Below are positions 1 through 9,412 of a stretch of 64,000 nucleotides of DNA, in pieces (position 1 is the stretch's first letter; each line of letters opens with the position of its first letter). The notes below the pieces were generated by a model, which ran no database searches, was not told the origin of the DNA, and worked only from the letters and a program-made list of their open reading frames with translations. The DNA comes from Komagataella phaffii GS115. Its lineage: Eukaryota; Ascomycota; Pichiomycetes; Pichiales; Pichiaceae. The position numbers and the translations under genes were made by a program. The stretch covers positions 2,330,164 through 2,394,163 of the forward strand of contig NC_012964.1 in NCBI RefSeq assembly GCF_000027005.1, given 5' to 3'.

Positions 1-2
1 AG

Positions 3-746
3 AAAAAAGTGATATTTGTCACTAACAATTCCACGAAATCTCGAAGACAATACACTGCCAAGTTCGCCAAATTCGGATTAAATGTCACAGAGGAGGAAAT
101 ATTCGGGTCTGCATACGCTTCAGCTGTTTACTTGTCGACCATTGTGGCTCTTCCTAAAGAGCGTAAAGTTTGGGTTCTGGGCCAGTCGGGAATAGAGGAC
201 GAGCTGCATCAGCTCGGTTATGAAACTCTGGGTGGATCTGACCCGGAATTAGATAGAGAGTTCAACTCCGAGTCTCCACTATTGAACGTTGATCCTACTG
301 TCGGAGCTGTTGTAGCTGGTTTAGATATCAAGGTCAACTACTACAGATTGGCTGCTACACTTCAATACTTGAGAGATCCAAAGGTAGAGTTTGTGGCTAC
401 AAACATTGATTCCACTTACCCACAAAAGGGCAGAGTTTTGCCTGGGGCAGGGTCAATTGTTGAGTCTGCTGCTTGTGCTTCGGGAAGACAGCCCGTTGCT
501 TGTGGGAAACCCAGCCAAGGGATGATGGCAGCAATTAAAGCTGTTCATCAGTTTGATCCCAGTAAAGCAATTATGGTAGGCGACCGGCTGAATACTGACA
601 TGAAGTTTGGAAGAGATGGAGGGCTGGCCACATTATTGGTCTTAACAGGAATTGAAACCAAGGAAGGTCTAGACTCTTTGGCTCCCAATTTGAAACCTAC
701 ATTCTATGCTGAGAAGCTAGGGGACCTGTTTTTGCATAGCAAATAA
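3..746 (+). CDS. PHO13: 4-nitrophenylphosphatase / phosphoglycolate-type HAD phosphatase, 5'-truncated
   Basis: This is a HAD-superfamily phosphatase of the Pho13 / phosphoglycolate phosphatase family, which hydrolyses small phosphorylated metabolites and metabolic side products. The frame is already open at the window edge (Lys-Lys-Val-Ile-Phe-Val-Thr-Asn-Asn-Ser), so the N-terminus with the Asp-x-Asp nucleophile motif lies outside the window. The TNNSTKSR segment is the HAD motif II region. GKPS followed by MVGDRLNTDMKFG near the C-terminus supplies the motif III lysine and the motif IV acidic residues that bind magnesium. The apparent GTG start at position 9 is only an in-frame valine. It is followed by YPD1 on the same strand. 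The family call is solid; the exact substrate cannot be read from sequence. Confidence 0.9.
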   Translation, partial: KKVIFVTNNSTKSRRQYTAKFAKFGLNVTEEEIFGSAYASAVYLSTIVALPKERKVWVLGQSGIEDELHQLGYETLGGSDPELDREFNSESPLLNVDPTVGAVVAGLDIKVNYYRLAATLQYLRDPKVEFVATNIDSTYPQKGRVLPGAGSIVESAACASGRQPVACGKPSQGMMAAIKAVHQFDPSKAIMVGDRLNTDMKFGRDGGLATLLVLTGIETKEGLDSLAPNLKPTFYAEKLGDLFLHSK

Positions 747-954
747 TGTGAATAATTTATAGAATGCATCTACTATGCAGAAGATAGTTTTAGAAACGCC
801 ACAATGCATTTGTAAGTAGGTCTCCCAACCAGTCCAAGGGAGGGCTCCCTCACAGGTGCCGCATCTCCCCCCACGTCACCCTCGCGAAGCTTCCGATAGC
901 GTGGAATAACCCCCCCTTCGATTCCTAGACATCTTTCAATAAATCCAACTAATA

Positions 955-1413
955 ATGGCTAACGACATATCAGTATTAGAGGACTCGGAGTTGATCAACC
1001 TCAACATCTTTACGGAATTGCTAGTCATGGACGAAGATGAAGAGGATTTTTCCCAAGGGTTGATCACCACTTTTGTTGAACAGGCTACGGCAATCTTTCA
1101 ACAGATAGAAGAGGCATTGGCAAATCCCACAAAGACTGACCAAGACTTGGTTAATTTGGGAAACCTGGGTCACTATCTTAAAGGCTCAGCTGCTGCCTTG
1201 GGTCTGAGCAAAATCCAGTATGAGTGTGAGAAAATACAAAACTTTGGAGCCAAGACTCCATTGGATGGCATAGGGCCGAAGTCATTGACGGGCACTCCAG
1301 AGGAGATCAATGAAAGCTGGTGTCAATGTATTCAGGACTCTTTGGAAAATGCTAAGGAATATTTTGGACAGACAAGAAAGCTATTGGCGCAGTATTATGG
1401 AGTAGGTATCTAG
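955..1413 (+). CDS. YPD1: Histidine-containing phosphotransfer (HPt) protein
   Basis: The product is a 152-residue HPt protein, the phosphorelay intermediate that carries phosphate from a hybrid sensor histidine kinase (Sln1 type) to the response regulators Ssk1 and Skn7 in osmotic and oxidative stress signalling. The signature GHYLKGSAAALGL places the phospho-accepting histidine at residue 73, with the lysine and glycine that normally follow it. The rest fits a small helical bundle with an acidic N-terminal part. Length is close to the usual family size of about 150-170 residues. The ATG follows the motif CTAATA and is the first in frame. The assignment rests on the HPt motif and the small single-domain architecture. 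Confidence 0.92.
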   Translation: MANDISVLEDSELINLNIFTELLVMDEDEEDFSQGLITTFVEQATAIFQQIEEALANPTKTDQDLVNLGNLGHYLKGSAAALGLSKIQYECEKIQNFGAKTPLDGIGPKSLTGTPEEINESWCQCIQDSLENAKEYFGQTRKLLAQYYGVGI

Positions 1414-1451
1414 AACAAGTATCATAATTTATTACTTATATACTACACACG

Positions 1452-1580
1452 TTATTCTTCATCTTGTTTCTTTGTTTCAGCAACGACGTTGGAGTCCAGT
1501 ATCTGGTACGTGACAATGAGGGCCATAGCGACAAACCCGAAACCTACAGCGATTGAATTGAGCTGAGTATCCGTGATCAT
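1452..1580 (-). CDS. OST4: Oligosaccharyltransferase small subunit Ost4
   Basis: This is a 42-residue gene on the minus strand. It encodes a single hydrophobic helix (roughly residues 9-26) after a short N-terminus starting MITDTQLNSIAVGFG, with a charged tail ending KKQDEE. This is the pattern of Ost4, the tiny ER-membrane subunit of the oligosaccharyltransferase complex that helps hold Ost3/Ost6 to Stt3 for N-glycosylation; the yeast protein is 36 residues. The ATG is at 1580-1578 and the TAA at 1454-1452, giving exactly 43 codons. It is convergent with YPD1, ending 38 bases from its stop. I identify it from recalled similarity of the N-terminal half to yeast Ost4. Confidence 0.85.
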   Translation of the reverse strand: MITDTQLNSIAVGFGFVAMALIVTYQILDSNVVAETKKQDEE

Positions 1581-1779
1581 TATTGTGGTTGTGGTTGGTG
1601 AGGTGGAGTTTAAGAAGAGATTGACGGATTCTCAAAAGAGTTCGAGGGCTCTATTCTCTTACCTCCTTCCCTGAAAGGGGATCGTTTGTCTTTCTGGTTT
1701 GTTGCGCTGAAAGGGCCTCGCGAAACTATGCCCTAGAATTCTTGTCTGGATTTAGACGGCCGCTCTTTCTTACCATTCA

Positions 1780-2084
1780 ATGAGGGCTCCTAAAAGTTTG
1801 GAGGACATCCTTTTTGAGAAGGTAGGTACATTCTTCGTCATAATAAGAATAAGGCATCCATTTCTAACACCCAGCTTATGCAAAGTGTAGCATTTCACCG
1901 ATTCGTACGGTCCATACATGCCAAAATAAACGGTTTACCTCCCCCACATGTCCAGGACAGAATGCAATACAAAATGAATCATATGAATCAGTACGACTAT
2001 CTTTTCCATCCAACATCATATCAAAAGTTCAAGGCTTGGAGCATTCTTTTCGGTCAGGAACTGCGCAAAACATTCCGCATATAA
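1780..2084 (+). CDS. Small conserved-looking protein of unknown function, one intron
   Basis: I read this as a two-exon gene. Exon 1 (1780-1821) encodes MRAPKSLEDILFEK, and an intron of 53 bases (1822-1874) starts GTAGGT and ends CCCAG. Exon 2 (1875-2084) continues in the same phase through LMQSVAFHRFVRSIHAKI to the stop, giving 83 residues. The splice signals and phase agree, and the sequence CTAAC lies just before the 3' splice site. The protein is basic, rich in His and Tyr, without a membrane segment. I do not recognise a family. Exon 2 alone has an internal ATG at 1878 that could give 68 residues. The small size and basic character would suit a mitochondrial or ribosome-associated protein, but that is a guess. 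Confidence 0.6.
1822..1874 (+). other. Putative intron of the small gene at 1780-2084
   Basis: GTAGGT at the 5' end, CTAAC at 1863-1867 as a likely branch site, CCCAG at the 3' end. Removal joins 14 full codons to exon 2 without a phase change. Confidence 0.6.
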
Positions 2085-2111
2085 AGCCAATGCATTCGAA
2101 TATCAACTTAC

Positions 2112-4412
2112 TCAGAAGGCGGTTGATACTATGCTATCCTTTGTTGGTTTCTTAAAACTCTTTTTATTGACCATGGTAACATCGTCAGTTGTTGCCAAAA
2201 TGATATCCTTATCTGTGCCAAACTTGAAGTTGTCAGCTATGACCTTTGAGTCATATTTCTTTATCAAGTATGGATGACTATCTCCCTTTTGCAGTTTCCG
2301 TAACGACCAAGATACAAGATAAGGTCCAGTTGATGAGACAATAGTTTGTGCTTTACTATCCAATCCGTTGTTGAAATGGGCTTTGGTGAAACTCAGGCCT
2401 GCTCCTGTCTGCATCTTTATGAATGCCACATGTTCAGGAGCTAGTTGCAAAATCTTGGGGTGGGGTTTATTATCCTTCCCATAGGACTTGGTGTAATAGC
2501 TCCCAGAATTATCACCCTTCACTTTAGTATCCACTAGCAATAGATATGTCTTGCATGTAGCTAAAATCCAGCGTCCGTCGTTGCTTAGGTCAATACCAAT
2601 AATTGGCTCACCCAATCCAGGTAATTGTGTCTTTGCATTGATTCCAACCCGATTATATAGCCGAATTTCTCCAGTGGCACTACCCACTGCAACATAACCA
2701 TTTTCGGTCGTGGCCAAGGCAGTGAACTTGGGGTTCTTTCTGTATACATTGAATTCACTTTTCACCAATTTATCACCCGACAGACGAGGATCAAGTTTGA
2801 ACATGGATTCCTCTGAAACACCCAAGAAGGTTGGCTCTCCTGAGATCGTGGCATATTTAGTAGTTGGTCCAAAGTCTTCCAGATCTAAATCCTCCCTACC
2901 TCTCCATTCTTCAACGACTTTTCCGTATTCAAGATCCATCTTGTATAATGTATCTTGCTGAGTAGGGTCTTGGATGATCATAGCTTTATCCCCTTCATGA
3001 AGCATCATCTTCTGAGGAGCTAATTCTTTGCCTTTGATTGTTTTCAAGTTTTCAATAGCTGTGTAAAATTGGAGACCATCGTCCGTAGTCTTGAAAACAC
3101 CTAACTTATCACCTCTTGAAACGTAAGACCGATCGTTTTTAATACCGACTTTTAATTCTTTATTAATGTTGTGTAGATTAGCCCTTTTGGGTTGCTTCTT
3201 CAAAGATGGGTCATAATCATTATAATCCTGGTCATCATCAGAAAATCCTTTAACCTCACGGCGTCTTATACTAGTACCTGCTCTATCAGTATCACTTTCG
3301 TCTTCTGATTCATATTCTTCTGACTCATCTCTCTCTTCATCTTTCTCGTCTTCTTCAGAAGAGTCTATGTCCATTGCTTGAAATGCCTCGATCATGTAAT
3401 CTTTATCAGCATTTTGCTTTGGCAACCATTCGGACTGGTTTAATGTTTCCCACAAATATTTCATCAGCTGTGATTGGAATTGGGACAGGTCATCGTAAGA
3501 CCGAAACTTGATTAACCACGAAGCAGGTTTGGATGAGCTTAGGTCAGAGAAAATAAATGAAGTATGTTCAAAGTTAAAAACTGGGTTCAAATCGGAATCA
3601 ATCTTTATCAATAAATCAGTATTCTTTACGTTCAAATAGTACGTGAAAGCTTTAGGAGACACAATCCTCACAATGGCATCGGCAGCTTTCAATTTAAAAA
3701 CAGAATCATTCGGATCGTAGAGTCTCAAATCTCCTGTTACAGTGTACAACTCGTTTCCTTTCAAGATTTGAGAGTTGAAGAACTCCTCATCATCGTCGAT
3801 TACATCATGAAATTCTTCTTCGTCATCTTCGTCCTTCTCTTGATTCTCAGAAGCACCTTTTGCATCATCAGATTCAAACGCAGTTTCATGTTTCACAATA
3901 AATTCTTTCAAAGAGTCTAGAGAAACCGTTGAAGAATCTTTTTTGTACTTTCTTTCATATTGACATTTATAGAGAGTCTGCATGAACTGATCAACCAACG
4001 TTTCGTCTACACTTTCATCGCAGATAAAATGAAACTTGTCCCCAGGATCGCCATTCAGATCATTCCATGTAATCTGCCAGGAATTGTCTTCATAAAGCTT
4101 ATCAAACTGCAAATTCTGGTCAATAAGAAAGGACCATTCTTCATTGTTCACATCTTCCAACTCCGAATAGTCATTCCCAGTAAGCTCCTCATCGTCACTC
4201 AAATCATTACCTTCTTCATAAGCCTTGTTGAGTACTAGCTGGTAATTGTGGAGAAGTGACGTGCGCCGAATAGATGCCACAACATCGTTGTACAAGCACT
4301 CAGACTCTCCCTTTGGAGACTGGATGGATCTGACCAAAAAGAGTTTTCCCAAGGGTATCATGATAAGTTCGTCTCTGGGAGACGAACCAAAAAACTTTTT
4401 GATGATGTTCAT
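2112..4412 (-). CDS. VID27: Vid27-family cytoplasmic protein
   Basis: The 766-residue product matches Vid27, a fungal and plant cytoplasmic protein named from a screen for vacuolar import and degradation of fructose-1,6-bisphosphatase. Its biochemical role remains unclear. The N-terminus (MNIIKKFFGS, then GKLFLVRS) is typical. Two strongly acidic low-complexity stretches follow (about residues 190-215 and 350-380, mostly Asp, Glu and Ser). The C-terminal part from about residue 430 has repeated aromatic and Gly patterns of a WD40-like propeller, including a GYVAVGSATGEIRLYNR blade. Length is close to the yeast protein of about 780 residues. It is divergent from RRG9, with 168 bases between the starts. 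Confidence 0.88.
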   Translation of the reverse strand: MNIIKKFFGSSPRDELIMIPLGKLFLVRSIQSPKGESECLYNDVVASIRRTSLLHNYQLVLNKAYEEGNDLSDDEELTGNDYSELEDVNNEEWSFLIDQNLQFDKLYEDNSWQITWNDLNGDPGDKFHFICDESVDETLVDQFMQTLYKCQYERKYKKDSSTVSLDSLKEFIVKHETAFESDDAKGASENQEKDEDDEEEFHDVIDDDEEFFNSQILKGNELYTVTGDLRLYDPNDSVFKLKAADAIVRIVSPKAFTYYLNVKNTDLLIKIDSDLNPVFNFEHTSFIFSDLSSSKPASWLIKFRSYDDLSQFQSQLMKYLWETLNQSEWLPKQNADKDYMIEAFQAMDIDSSEEDEKDEERDESEEYESEDESDTDRAGTSIRRREVKGFSDDDQDYNDYDPSLKKQPKRANLHNINKELKVGIKNDRSYVSRGDKLGVFKTTDDGLQFYTAIENLKTIKGKELAPQKMMLHEGDKAMIIQDPTQQDTLYKMDLEYGKVVEEWRGREDLDLEDFGPTTKYATISGEPTFLGVSEESMFKLDPRLSGDKLVKSEFNVYRKNPKFTALATTENGYVAVGSATGEIRLYNRVGINAKTQLPGLGEPIIGIDLSNDGRWILATCKTYLLLVDTKVKGDNSGSYYTKSYGKDNKPHPKILQLAPEHVAFIKMQTGAGLSFTKAHFNNGLDSKAQTIVSSTGPYLVSWSLRKLQKGDSHPYLIKKYDSKVIADNFKFGTDKDIILATTDDVTMVNKKSFKKPTKDSIVSTAF

Positions 4413-4580
4413 GTAGTAGCTGATTAGAGTAGTCTTAACTAAGTCGACTTTGTTTGGTGCTGTTACAAAGATACCAAAACTTTAGATGTCGATCATGTGA
4501 CGTCTCCAATGGGAAAAACAAAATAATTATAAAGATCAGAAGAGACTAAAAATAAAACGTTTCTCTGCTTGTGACTCTTA

Positions 4581-5237
4581 ATGATTTTGAGCAAGCTGTC
4601 GTTTAGACACGTCAAATCAAGGATTAGCCAGCCGTATGTTAACATTAGTGTATTGAGGCCTTATTCCTCCAAAAAGAGTGCAAACAAATGGATTTTACCA
4701 AACTTGACAAAACTTAACGAAACTAAGGAACACACAGTGACAAAACAGAAAAGAATAACGAAAAGTGGTTTAGACGAATCAGACAGAGAGCTTTTAGTGT
4801 CCTTGAACTCTGGACCTCGTATGCATGCTGATTGGAGGAAAATGAAAACGCTTCCGGAATGGAAAAGGCAAAAGTTTGCACTTGTGGAAAAGCTGCAAGG
4901 GTCCAAGTGGAACCCCAAAAAGAAGTTGAGCAGAGATACAATCGAAGGAATTCGTTTACTTAAAGAGAAGCTACCCGAGTTGAAAGCTGATTACTTTGCC
5001 GAACAGTTTCAAGTTTCACCTGAAGCAGTGAGGAGAATCTTGAAATCTCGATGGGAGCCAACTTTGGAGGAACGGGAAAACATAGAGGAACGATGGAAAA
5101 GGAGGGGAGTTAAGCATCTACAATTGAAAATTAAAGAACAATTATTAAAGACAGTTAAAGAAAAGGGGGAAAAATCCGAGGACGACCGGAAAACAATTGA
5201 AAGCGAGTTTGAAGATGATGTCATTGTTAATAAATAA
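4581..5237 (+). CDS. RRG9: Mitochondrial respiratory growth protein Rrg9 (neugrin-like)
   Basis: The 218-residue protein has a basic, Ser-rich N-terminus consistent with mitochondrial import, followed by the Rrg9/neugrin core: an LPEWKRQKFALVEKL segment and then a helical stretch in which FQVSPEAVRRILKSRWEP is the family hallmark. Rrg9 is needed for mitochondrial genome maintenance and respiratory growth in yeast, and neugrin acts in mitochondrial rRNA and ribosome biogenesis in animals. The tail is highly charged (Lys/Glu). It is convergent with the sorting nexin gene, ending 78 bases from its stop. Confidence 0.85.
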   Translation: MILSKLSFRHVKSRISQPYVNISVLRPYSSKKSANKWILPNLTKLNETKEHTVTKQKRITKSGLDESDRELLVSLNSGPRMHADWRKMKTLPEWKRQKFALVEKLQGSKWNPKKKLSRDTIEGIRLLKEKLPELKADYFAEQFQVSPEAVRRILKSRWEPTLEERENIEERWKRRGVKHLQLKIKEQLLKTVKEKGEKSEDDRKTIESEFEDDVIVNK

Positions 5238-5315
5238 TCTTGTGTCCCAAAAGCTTGGAAAGGCCGAACTAGGAGCAAAACTATTGCCTTGTATATAATA
5301 AACAACTGATAGTCA

Positions 5316-7112
5316 TCAATTGGTTTCTCTGGTTTTGGCTATTTCCTGCCATGTTTCGTAGTTCTTAGAAAGGAAGTCCTGTATCTGTCTATTGAAGTGG
5401 TTGATCAATTGCAGAATCTCCTTTTTAAACCAGATATGGAAAGATTCCAATTCTTTGATAACTTGAATATTGATGTATCTGTTATCGTCTTTGATAAGGC
5501 GTTGTTGTATTTCCAATTGCATAATTCTCAATTTGCAGTCATGGATCTCTTTATGACGAGTCTCCTCAATATTATGGTCCGTCAGAGACACTAAAACTTT
5601 ATTCAGTTTTTTCAATCCAGGAATTTTCCATGACCGAGATTCCCTCAAAGACTTGTTTATTGATGCGGCCAAATCTGCCTCCGTAGGGGAGTCACTCGTA
5701 CCATGATGGGTCGTTTTTGGATCATCAGATGGCTGAGCTTCTTGATCCAAATGCATTTTACTTCCATCAACTTCATTGTTGGTAGTGGCAGCAAAATTTG
5801 CCACGGACGCTTCCAGCGTAGAATGATCTTTGTCCTGTTGTAAAAGAGAGTTCAAGCTGGCTCTTTTGGATTCTAGTTTGTCTGTGATATATTTGAGTTG
5901 ACTAAATTTATTGCGATTGAAATCCATCAATTGTTTTATTACTTTGATAAAATTCTTCAGCTCAATCATCTTGTCTAAGAATTGCAAGTTTAGTATGCTA
6001 GTGAGAACACTAAGGTTGAAAAAGTTGCTATCGAACACTCTTCCTATGTGTTCCAGAAATACATTGTCTTGCAGTAGGGATAGTGAATTGAACTGGATTC
6101 CTAATTCCTTGGAATCCAAAGAGTTTTCGTTGGAGGCTTGCAAAATTCTTCGGTTTAATCTGATAATATTATTGAGTATGATTTCATATTGGCTGAAATG
6201 TGCACGATATTGAAGGAAAAGTTTCATTTGCTCACGCTCGTCTTCATTCTCATAAACATCTAGCGACGTAGGTTCAAAGTTGCCGGCGTTATTAATGTTT
6301 ATGTTAAGTAAATTGTGGGGTACAGGTAGTGTCAAGTACATATCATCATGAAGTGACGCCATTGGGTCTCTTGGAGATAGTCTATAGATAGAGCACGACT
6401 GCAAACCATCTATACTATTGAGATAATCATGGAAACTTGAATTGGGATCCAAAAAGGAAACAAAAATAGGGCAATGTCGTATTTCGTCATTCTCTAGACA
6501 GCGATTGAGAAACACTTCCAGCAGTCTTCTTCGCTGTTCAATAAAGTTTTTCGAATTTGATCCAAAGTTTAATGAGATCATTTCAGTCCCGCCTGAGTTG
6601 CTGGAGTCGGTTGTGTCATTGATTGCTGAATGGGTGGGTAAGGATTGATATGTTCCACTTATGACCGAAGCAATGGAGCTTGTGGCCAGGTTAGATTTTA
6701 AAGACTGTTTCTTGGGAACAGGCGGTATAATCTTAGTGGGAAGAGATTTGACTAGCATATTCCTGAGGAGTTGAAATTCACTGTATCGTCGTTTCACAAC
6801 TAAGTTGTCCTCCAGTCTGATTGAATATAGCACAAAAGATCTCCCTGCATGTGTTTCATAGGTTTTCTCCGTCTTGAATATTTCTGCATGTAAATGTGGA
6901 TACTTGTCCAAATACGATTGGATTCTTGATTTAGTAGTGTGAAGATTCAGGGTTGCATTATCGTTGAGTGTCTTATCGTGGGGAAGACTAGTTTGGTTGC
7001 TTTGTTTGTTCAAGGAGTTGCCGCTTTCGGTTTCATTTATGGGCAAATTGACAAATCTGCTTTCGGTGTCAAAGGGACTATTATCCTCCTCTGACAGTGA
7101 CATTGAAGTCAT
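5316..7112 (-). CDS. SNX41: PX-domain sorting nexin of the Snx41 / Atg20 (Snx42) type
   Basis: The 598-residue protein carries a PX domain starting near residue 75. RRYSEF at 108-113 is the phosphoinositide-binding signature, and a polyproline IIPPVPKK turn follows. The domain is interrupted by a long Ser/Thr-rich insertion before FIEQRRRLLEVFL, as is characteristic of Snx41 and Atg20. The rest is a long helical region fitting a BAR-like dimerisation module. Such proteins pair with Snx4/Atg24 to retrieve SNAREs from endosomes and to support selective autophagy. The N-terminal EEDNSPF motif recalls Snx41, but Atg20 is the close alternative and I cannot separate them without alignment. Confidence 0.75.
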   Translation of the reverse strand: MTSMSLSEEDNSPFDTESRFVNLPINETESGNSLNKQSNQTSLPHDKTLNDNATLNLHTTKSRIQSYLDKYPHLHAEIFKTEKTYETHAGRSFVLYSIRLEDNLVVKRRYSEFQLLRNMLVKSLPTKIIPPVPKKQSLKSNLATSSIASVISGTYQSLPTHSAINDTTDSSNSGGTEMISLNFGSNSKNFIEQRRRLLEVFLNRCLENDEIRHCPIFVSFLDPNSSFHDYLNSIDGLQSCSIYRLSPRDPMASLHDDMYLTLPVPHNLLNININNAGNFEPTSLDVYENEDEREQMKLFLQYRAHFSQYEIILNNIIRLNRRILQASNENSLDSKELGIQFNSLSLLQDNVFLEHIGRVFDSNFFNLSVLTSILNLQFLDKMIELKNFIKVIKQLMDFNRNKFSQLKYITDKLESKRASLNSLLQQDKDHSTLEASVANFAATTNNEVDGSKMHLDQEAQPSDDPKTTHHGTSDSPTEADLAASINKSLRESRSWKIPGLKKLNKVLVSLTDHNIEETRHKEIHDCKLRIMQLEIQQRLIKDDNRYINIQVIKELESFHIWFKKEILQLINHFNRQIQDFLSKNYETWQEIAKTRETN

Positions 7113-7356
7113 GTTCGAAAGTTAGGGGCAGGGTTTGATACTAGAGTAGTTGAAGGGATCGGCACTTGAGCTAGAAATGGTAGGGAGGTCAGATGTTGGT
7201 TACAATTCGCGATTAGATAAGTATGCCGTATTGGGTGGGTCCAAGGAAGTGAGTTCTAGTAGGAAGATCTCTCGTTCACTAAAAAAATTGCCTCCCCTCC
7301 AGGGCTGCTCCTAACTACCTACAAAAAACAATTCCACATATCGTAGCATTGCATAC

Positions 7357-7812
7357 TTAGACAAACCTCTTGTCACTTAGATACCGTACAATGGATCCTT
7401 CTCCTGCAACCTCAATGGTTTTGTCAAACCAGTTTAACAAAATTCCTGACTGCTTTCTGCCCTCCCCGGAGCCCATTCCCTTGTAGAGATACTTGACGAG
7501 CACGTCCTGTTGGTCCGCATCCAGTTCGCCAATCGTAGACGATATATCTGACTGTTTCACTGACGAGAGAGTCTCAATCACTTGCAGGAGATATATGTCC
7601 TTGGCTACAGAGTCGGCTCCGTATGGCGGATCTTGAAGTAGAAACTTGAGGGCATCAATCGCTTTTCCCTGAGACACCAACGTACGTGCCTGCTGCACTT
7701 TTTGTTCAACAACTTCTGTGGGAACTTCAGGAACCGCAGGTTGCAGTTCTTCTGGTCTCAGAGTGAAGTCCGGGTCGTATGCGTCAATATCTATTCTTCT
7801 CCAATCTTCCAT
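7357..7812 (-). CDS. ARC15: Arp2/3 complex 16-kDa subunit (ARPC5)
   Basis: The 151-residue protein begins MEDWRRIDIDAYDPD and ends LSDKRFV, both typical of ARPC5. It is the smallest subunit of the Arp2/3 complex, which nucleates branched actin at endocytic patches. The middle is all-helical, with the conserved ALKFLLQDPPYG and the KYLYKGM stretch. Length equals the usual family size. The start ATG is the only plausible one. Upstream on the same strand is an unassigned acidic protein, and downstream is the sorting nexin, so three genes are in line on the minus strand. Confidence 0.93.
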   Translation of the reverse strand: MEDWRRIDIDAYDPDFTLRPEELQPAVPEVPTEVVEQKVQQARTLVSQGKAIDALKFLLQDPPYGADSVAKDIYLLQVIETLSSVKQSDISSTIGELDADQQDVLVKYLYKGMGSGEGRKQSGILLNWFDKTIEVAGEGSIVRYLSDKRFV

Positions 7813-7984
7813 GGTCTCGTTACTTTTGTCGTAAAGGGGCGGAGAAAGTGCTGATTATATAACCGAGAAGACAATGCGTAGAAAAACGGATACAGCTTAT
7901 ATAATCACAGAGATCCGGATCAATCTCTGATCGAGGGGAGGGCTTACAAATGTGTAAAGTGCAAGTGTATTATGTATGTATGCT

Positions 7985-8407
7985 TTATTTTCTACTCTTC
8001 TTAGACGATACTCTCTCTGTGTGGTCACTGTCATTCTCACTATCATTACTACTAGTCTCAGCTTGCTCATCGTCCCCTCTGGCCGATTCTTTGGGCTCTA
8101 TGTCCTCAATGTATTTGTCAATAAAGTCTAAACATTGGTCTCTGATATCCCTATTGGTCACTAGCATCACGACCAAGCCGTCACTTCCTACTTCATATTT
8201 CAACTGTCCTTCATTAGGATAAGCCACTTTTTCATCAAAAATGTCGAAAAACTGGTTCATTCCAGTAAACGTGGAGATATTCGAAAGAAATCGTTCGTGA
8301 AGCTCACCATCTGGTATTTCTTTGGACTGAACCACCAGCGTTATTCTAAAATCATTTTCTAACTCATCTTGTTCCGGAACTGGATAGTCCTCTTTATTGG
8401 AGGCCAT
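7985..8407 (-). CDS. Unassigned acidic protein of 140 residues
   Basis: I do not recognise this gene. The N-terminal two thirds (about residues 20-105) looks like a compact alpha/beta domain: the strands FRITLVVQSK and DGLVVMLVTN surround helices. The last 35 residues are a low-complexity, Ser/Asp/Glu-rich tail ending SSKKSRK, with a possible basic nuclear signal. There is no signal peptide or membrane segment. It lies between SNP1 and ARC15 on the same strand with about 120-170 base spacers, so it is probably transcribed independently. Codon use looks normal, and the ORF is convincing because the domain and tail are well separated. Confidence 0.6.
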   Translation of the reverse strand: MASNKEDYPVPEQDELENDFRITLVVQSKEIPDGELHERFLSNISTFTGMNQFFDIFDEKVAYPNEGQLKYEVGSDGLVVMLVTNRDIRDQCLDFIDKYIEDIEPKESARGDDEQAETSSNDSENDSDHTERVSSKKSRK

Positions 8408-8524
8408 AGTGGTTTTGCTTTAAGAAAGTGATACGAAGGAAAAAAGGGCAAAAAAGAAAAAAAAATACTAACCGCGATGGATGTTGGATGTCAATGAAGA
8501 TAGCTTCATCTCTACAGCATCTTA

Positions 8525-9412
8525 CTAGTATCTTCTTTGACCATTCCATCCTCCTCTACGGTTATCTCGTTGATCAGAAGATCTGAAATTACCTTGTCCC
8601 TCTCTGCCTCCACCACCATGGCTTCGAAAGCCTCCGGAGCCTGCCCCTCCTCTATATGCCCCACGATTTGAACTTGTGGAGTATCTCTCTGGGGGAGGAT
8701 ATCTATCATATCTTGGAGCCTGTCTGGTAAGTTTTTCTATTTGACGTTTTGTGTAATGACGACCACCTAAACCACCTCCAAGACGCCGAGGTTTCCAATT
8801 TTTCACAGTTCTACCTCGTTCAATATCTACTAGAACAGGTCGGTTGTTGATTTTCAATGATGAAGAGTTACGATATGCAGTTCTGGCATCGTCTGGCTGC
8901 TTGAATACCACAAACCCATATCCTTTTGATTTGTCTGTGTTTACGTCTCGCACAACACGAATTCTGTCGATTTCTCCAAAAACACCCAAACTGTTCTGCA
9001 AATCCACCTCAGTGGAGTTGTAATCTAATCTTGCAACAAATATAGTCCTCGAAGCATCGCCAATCATGTTGAGGTCCTTCTCAGGGTTCCAGGCGGCCAG
9101 GTCTCGCTGCAATTTTTCTGCTTCCAGTTTTCTCTTTTCTTGCTTCAATCTCTGCTGCCGTTGTTGATTACCCTCTGTAACTGTATATGGGACTTCTTCG
9201 TTATATTTTTTTACCAAATCAAGTAATCCTCCAACTCCCTTTACTATCTTGGTTCTTCTTTGTTCTATTGGATAATCCACAGGCTCCAAAAACTTGAAAG
9301 GAGGCTTCGGTTCAAATAACTTAGCTATAACCGGAGGAAAAGTAGCAGCAGAATCAGAAGATCTAACATTAACTGATGCTGTTAAGCCCTTACTCTCTTT
9401 TATAGTATTCAT
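8525..9412 (-). CDS. SNP1: U1 snRNP 70-kDa protein homologue
   Basis: The 295-residue protein is the U1-70K homologue that binds stem-loop I of U1 snRNA and helps define 5' splice sites. The N-terminal U1 snRNP70 segment (EPKPPFKFLEPVDYP, residues about 34-48) precedes a charged helix and one RRM. RNP2 is IFVARL at 124-129 and RNP1 is KGYGFVVF at 163-170. After the RRM comes the conserved GRTVKNWKPRRLGGGLGGR and then an RGG/Gly-rich tail of about 60 residues, which is longer in metazoans and variable in yeasts. The start ATG at 9412 gives the expected N-terminus. Confidence 0.93.
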   Translation of the reverse strand: MNTIKESKGLTASVNVRSSDSAATFPPVIAKLFEPKPPFKFLEPVDYPIEQRRTKIVKGVGGLLDLVKKYNEEVPYTVTEGNQQRQQRLKQEKRKLEAEKLQRDLAAWNPEKDLNMIGDASRTIFVARLDYNSTEVDLQNSLGVFGEIDRIRVVRDVNTDKSKGYGFVVFKQPDDARTAYRNSSSLKINNRPVLVDIERGRTVKNWKPRRLGGGLGGRHYTKRQIEKLTRQAPRYDRYPPPERYSTSSNRGAYRGGAGSGGFRSHGGGGREGQGNFRSSDQRDNRRGGWNGQRRY

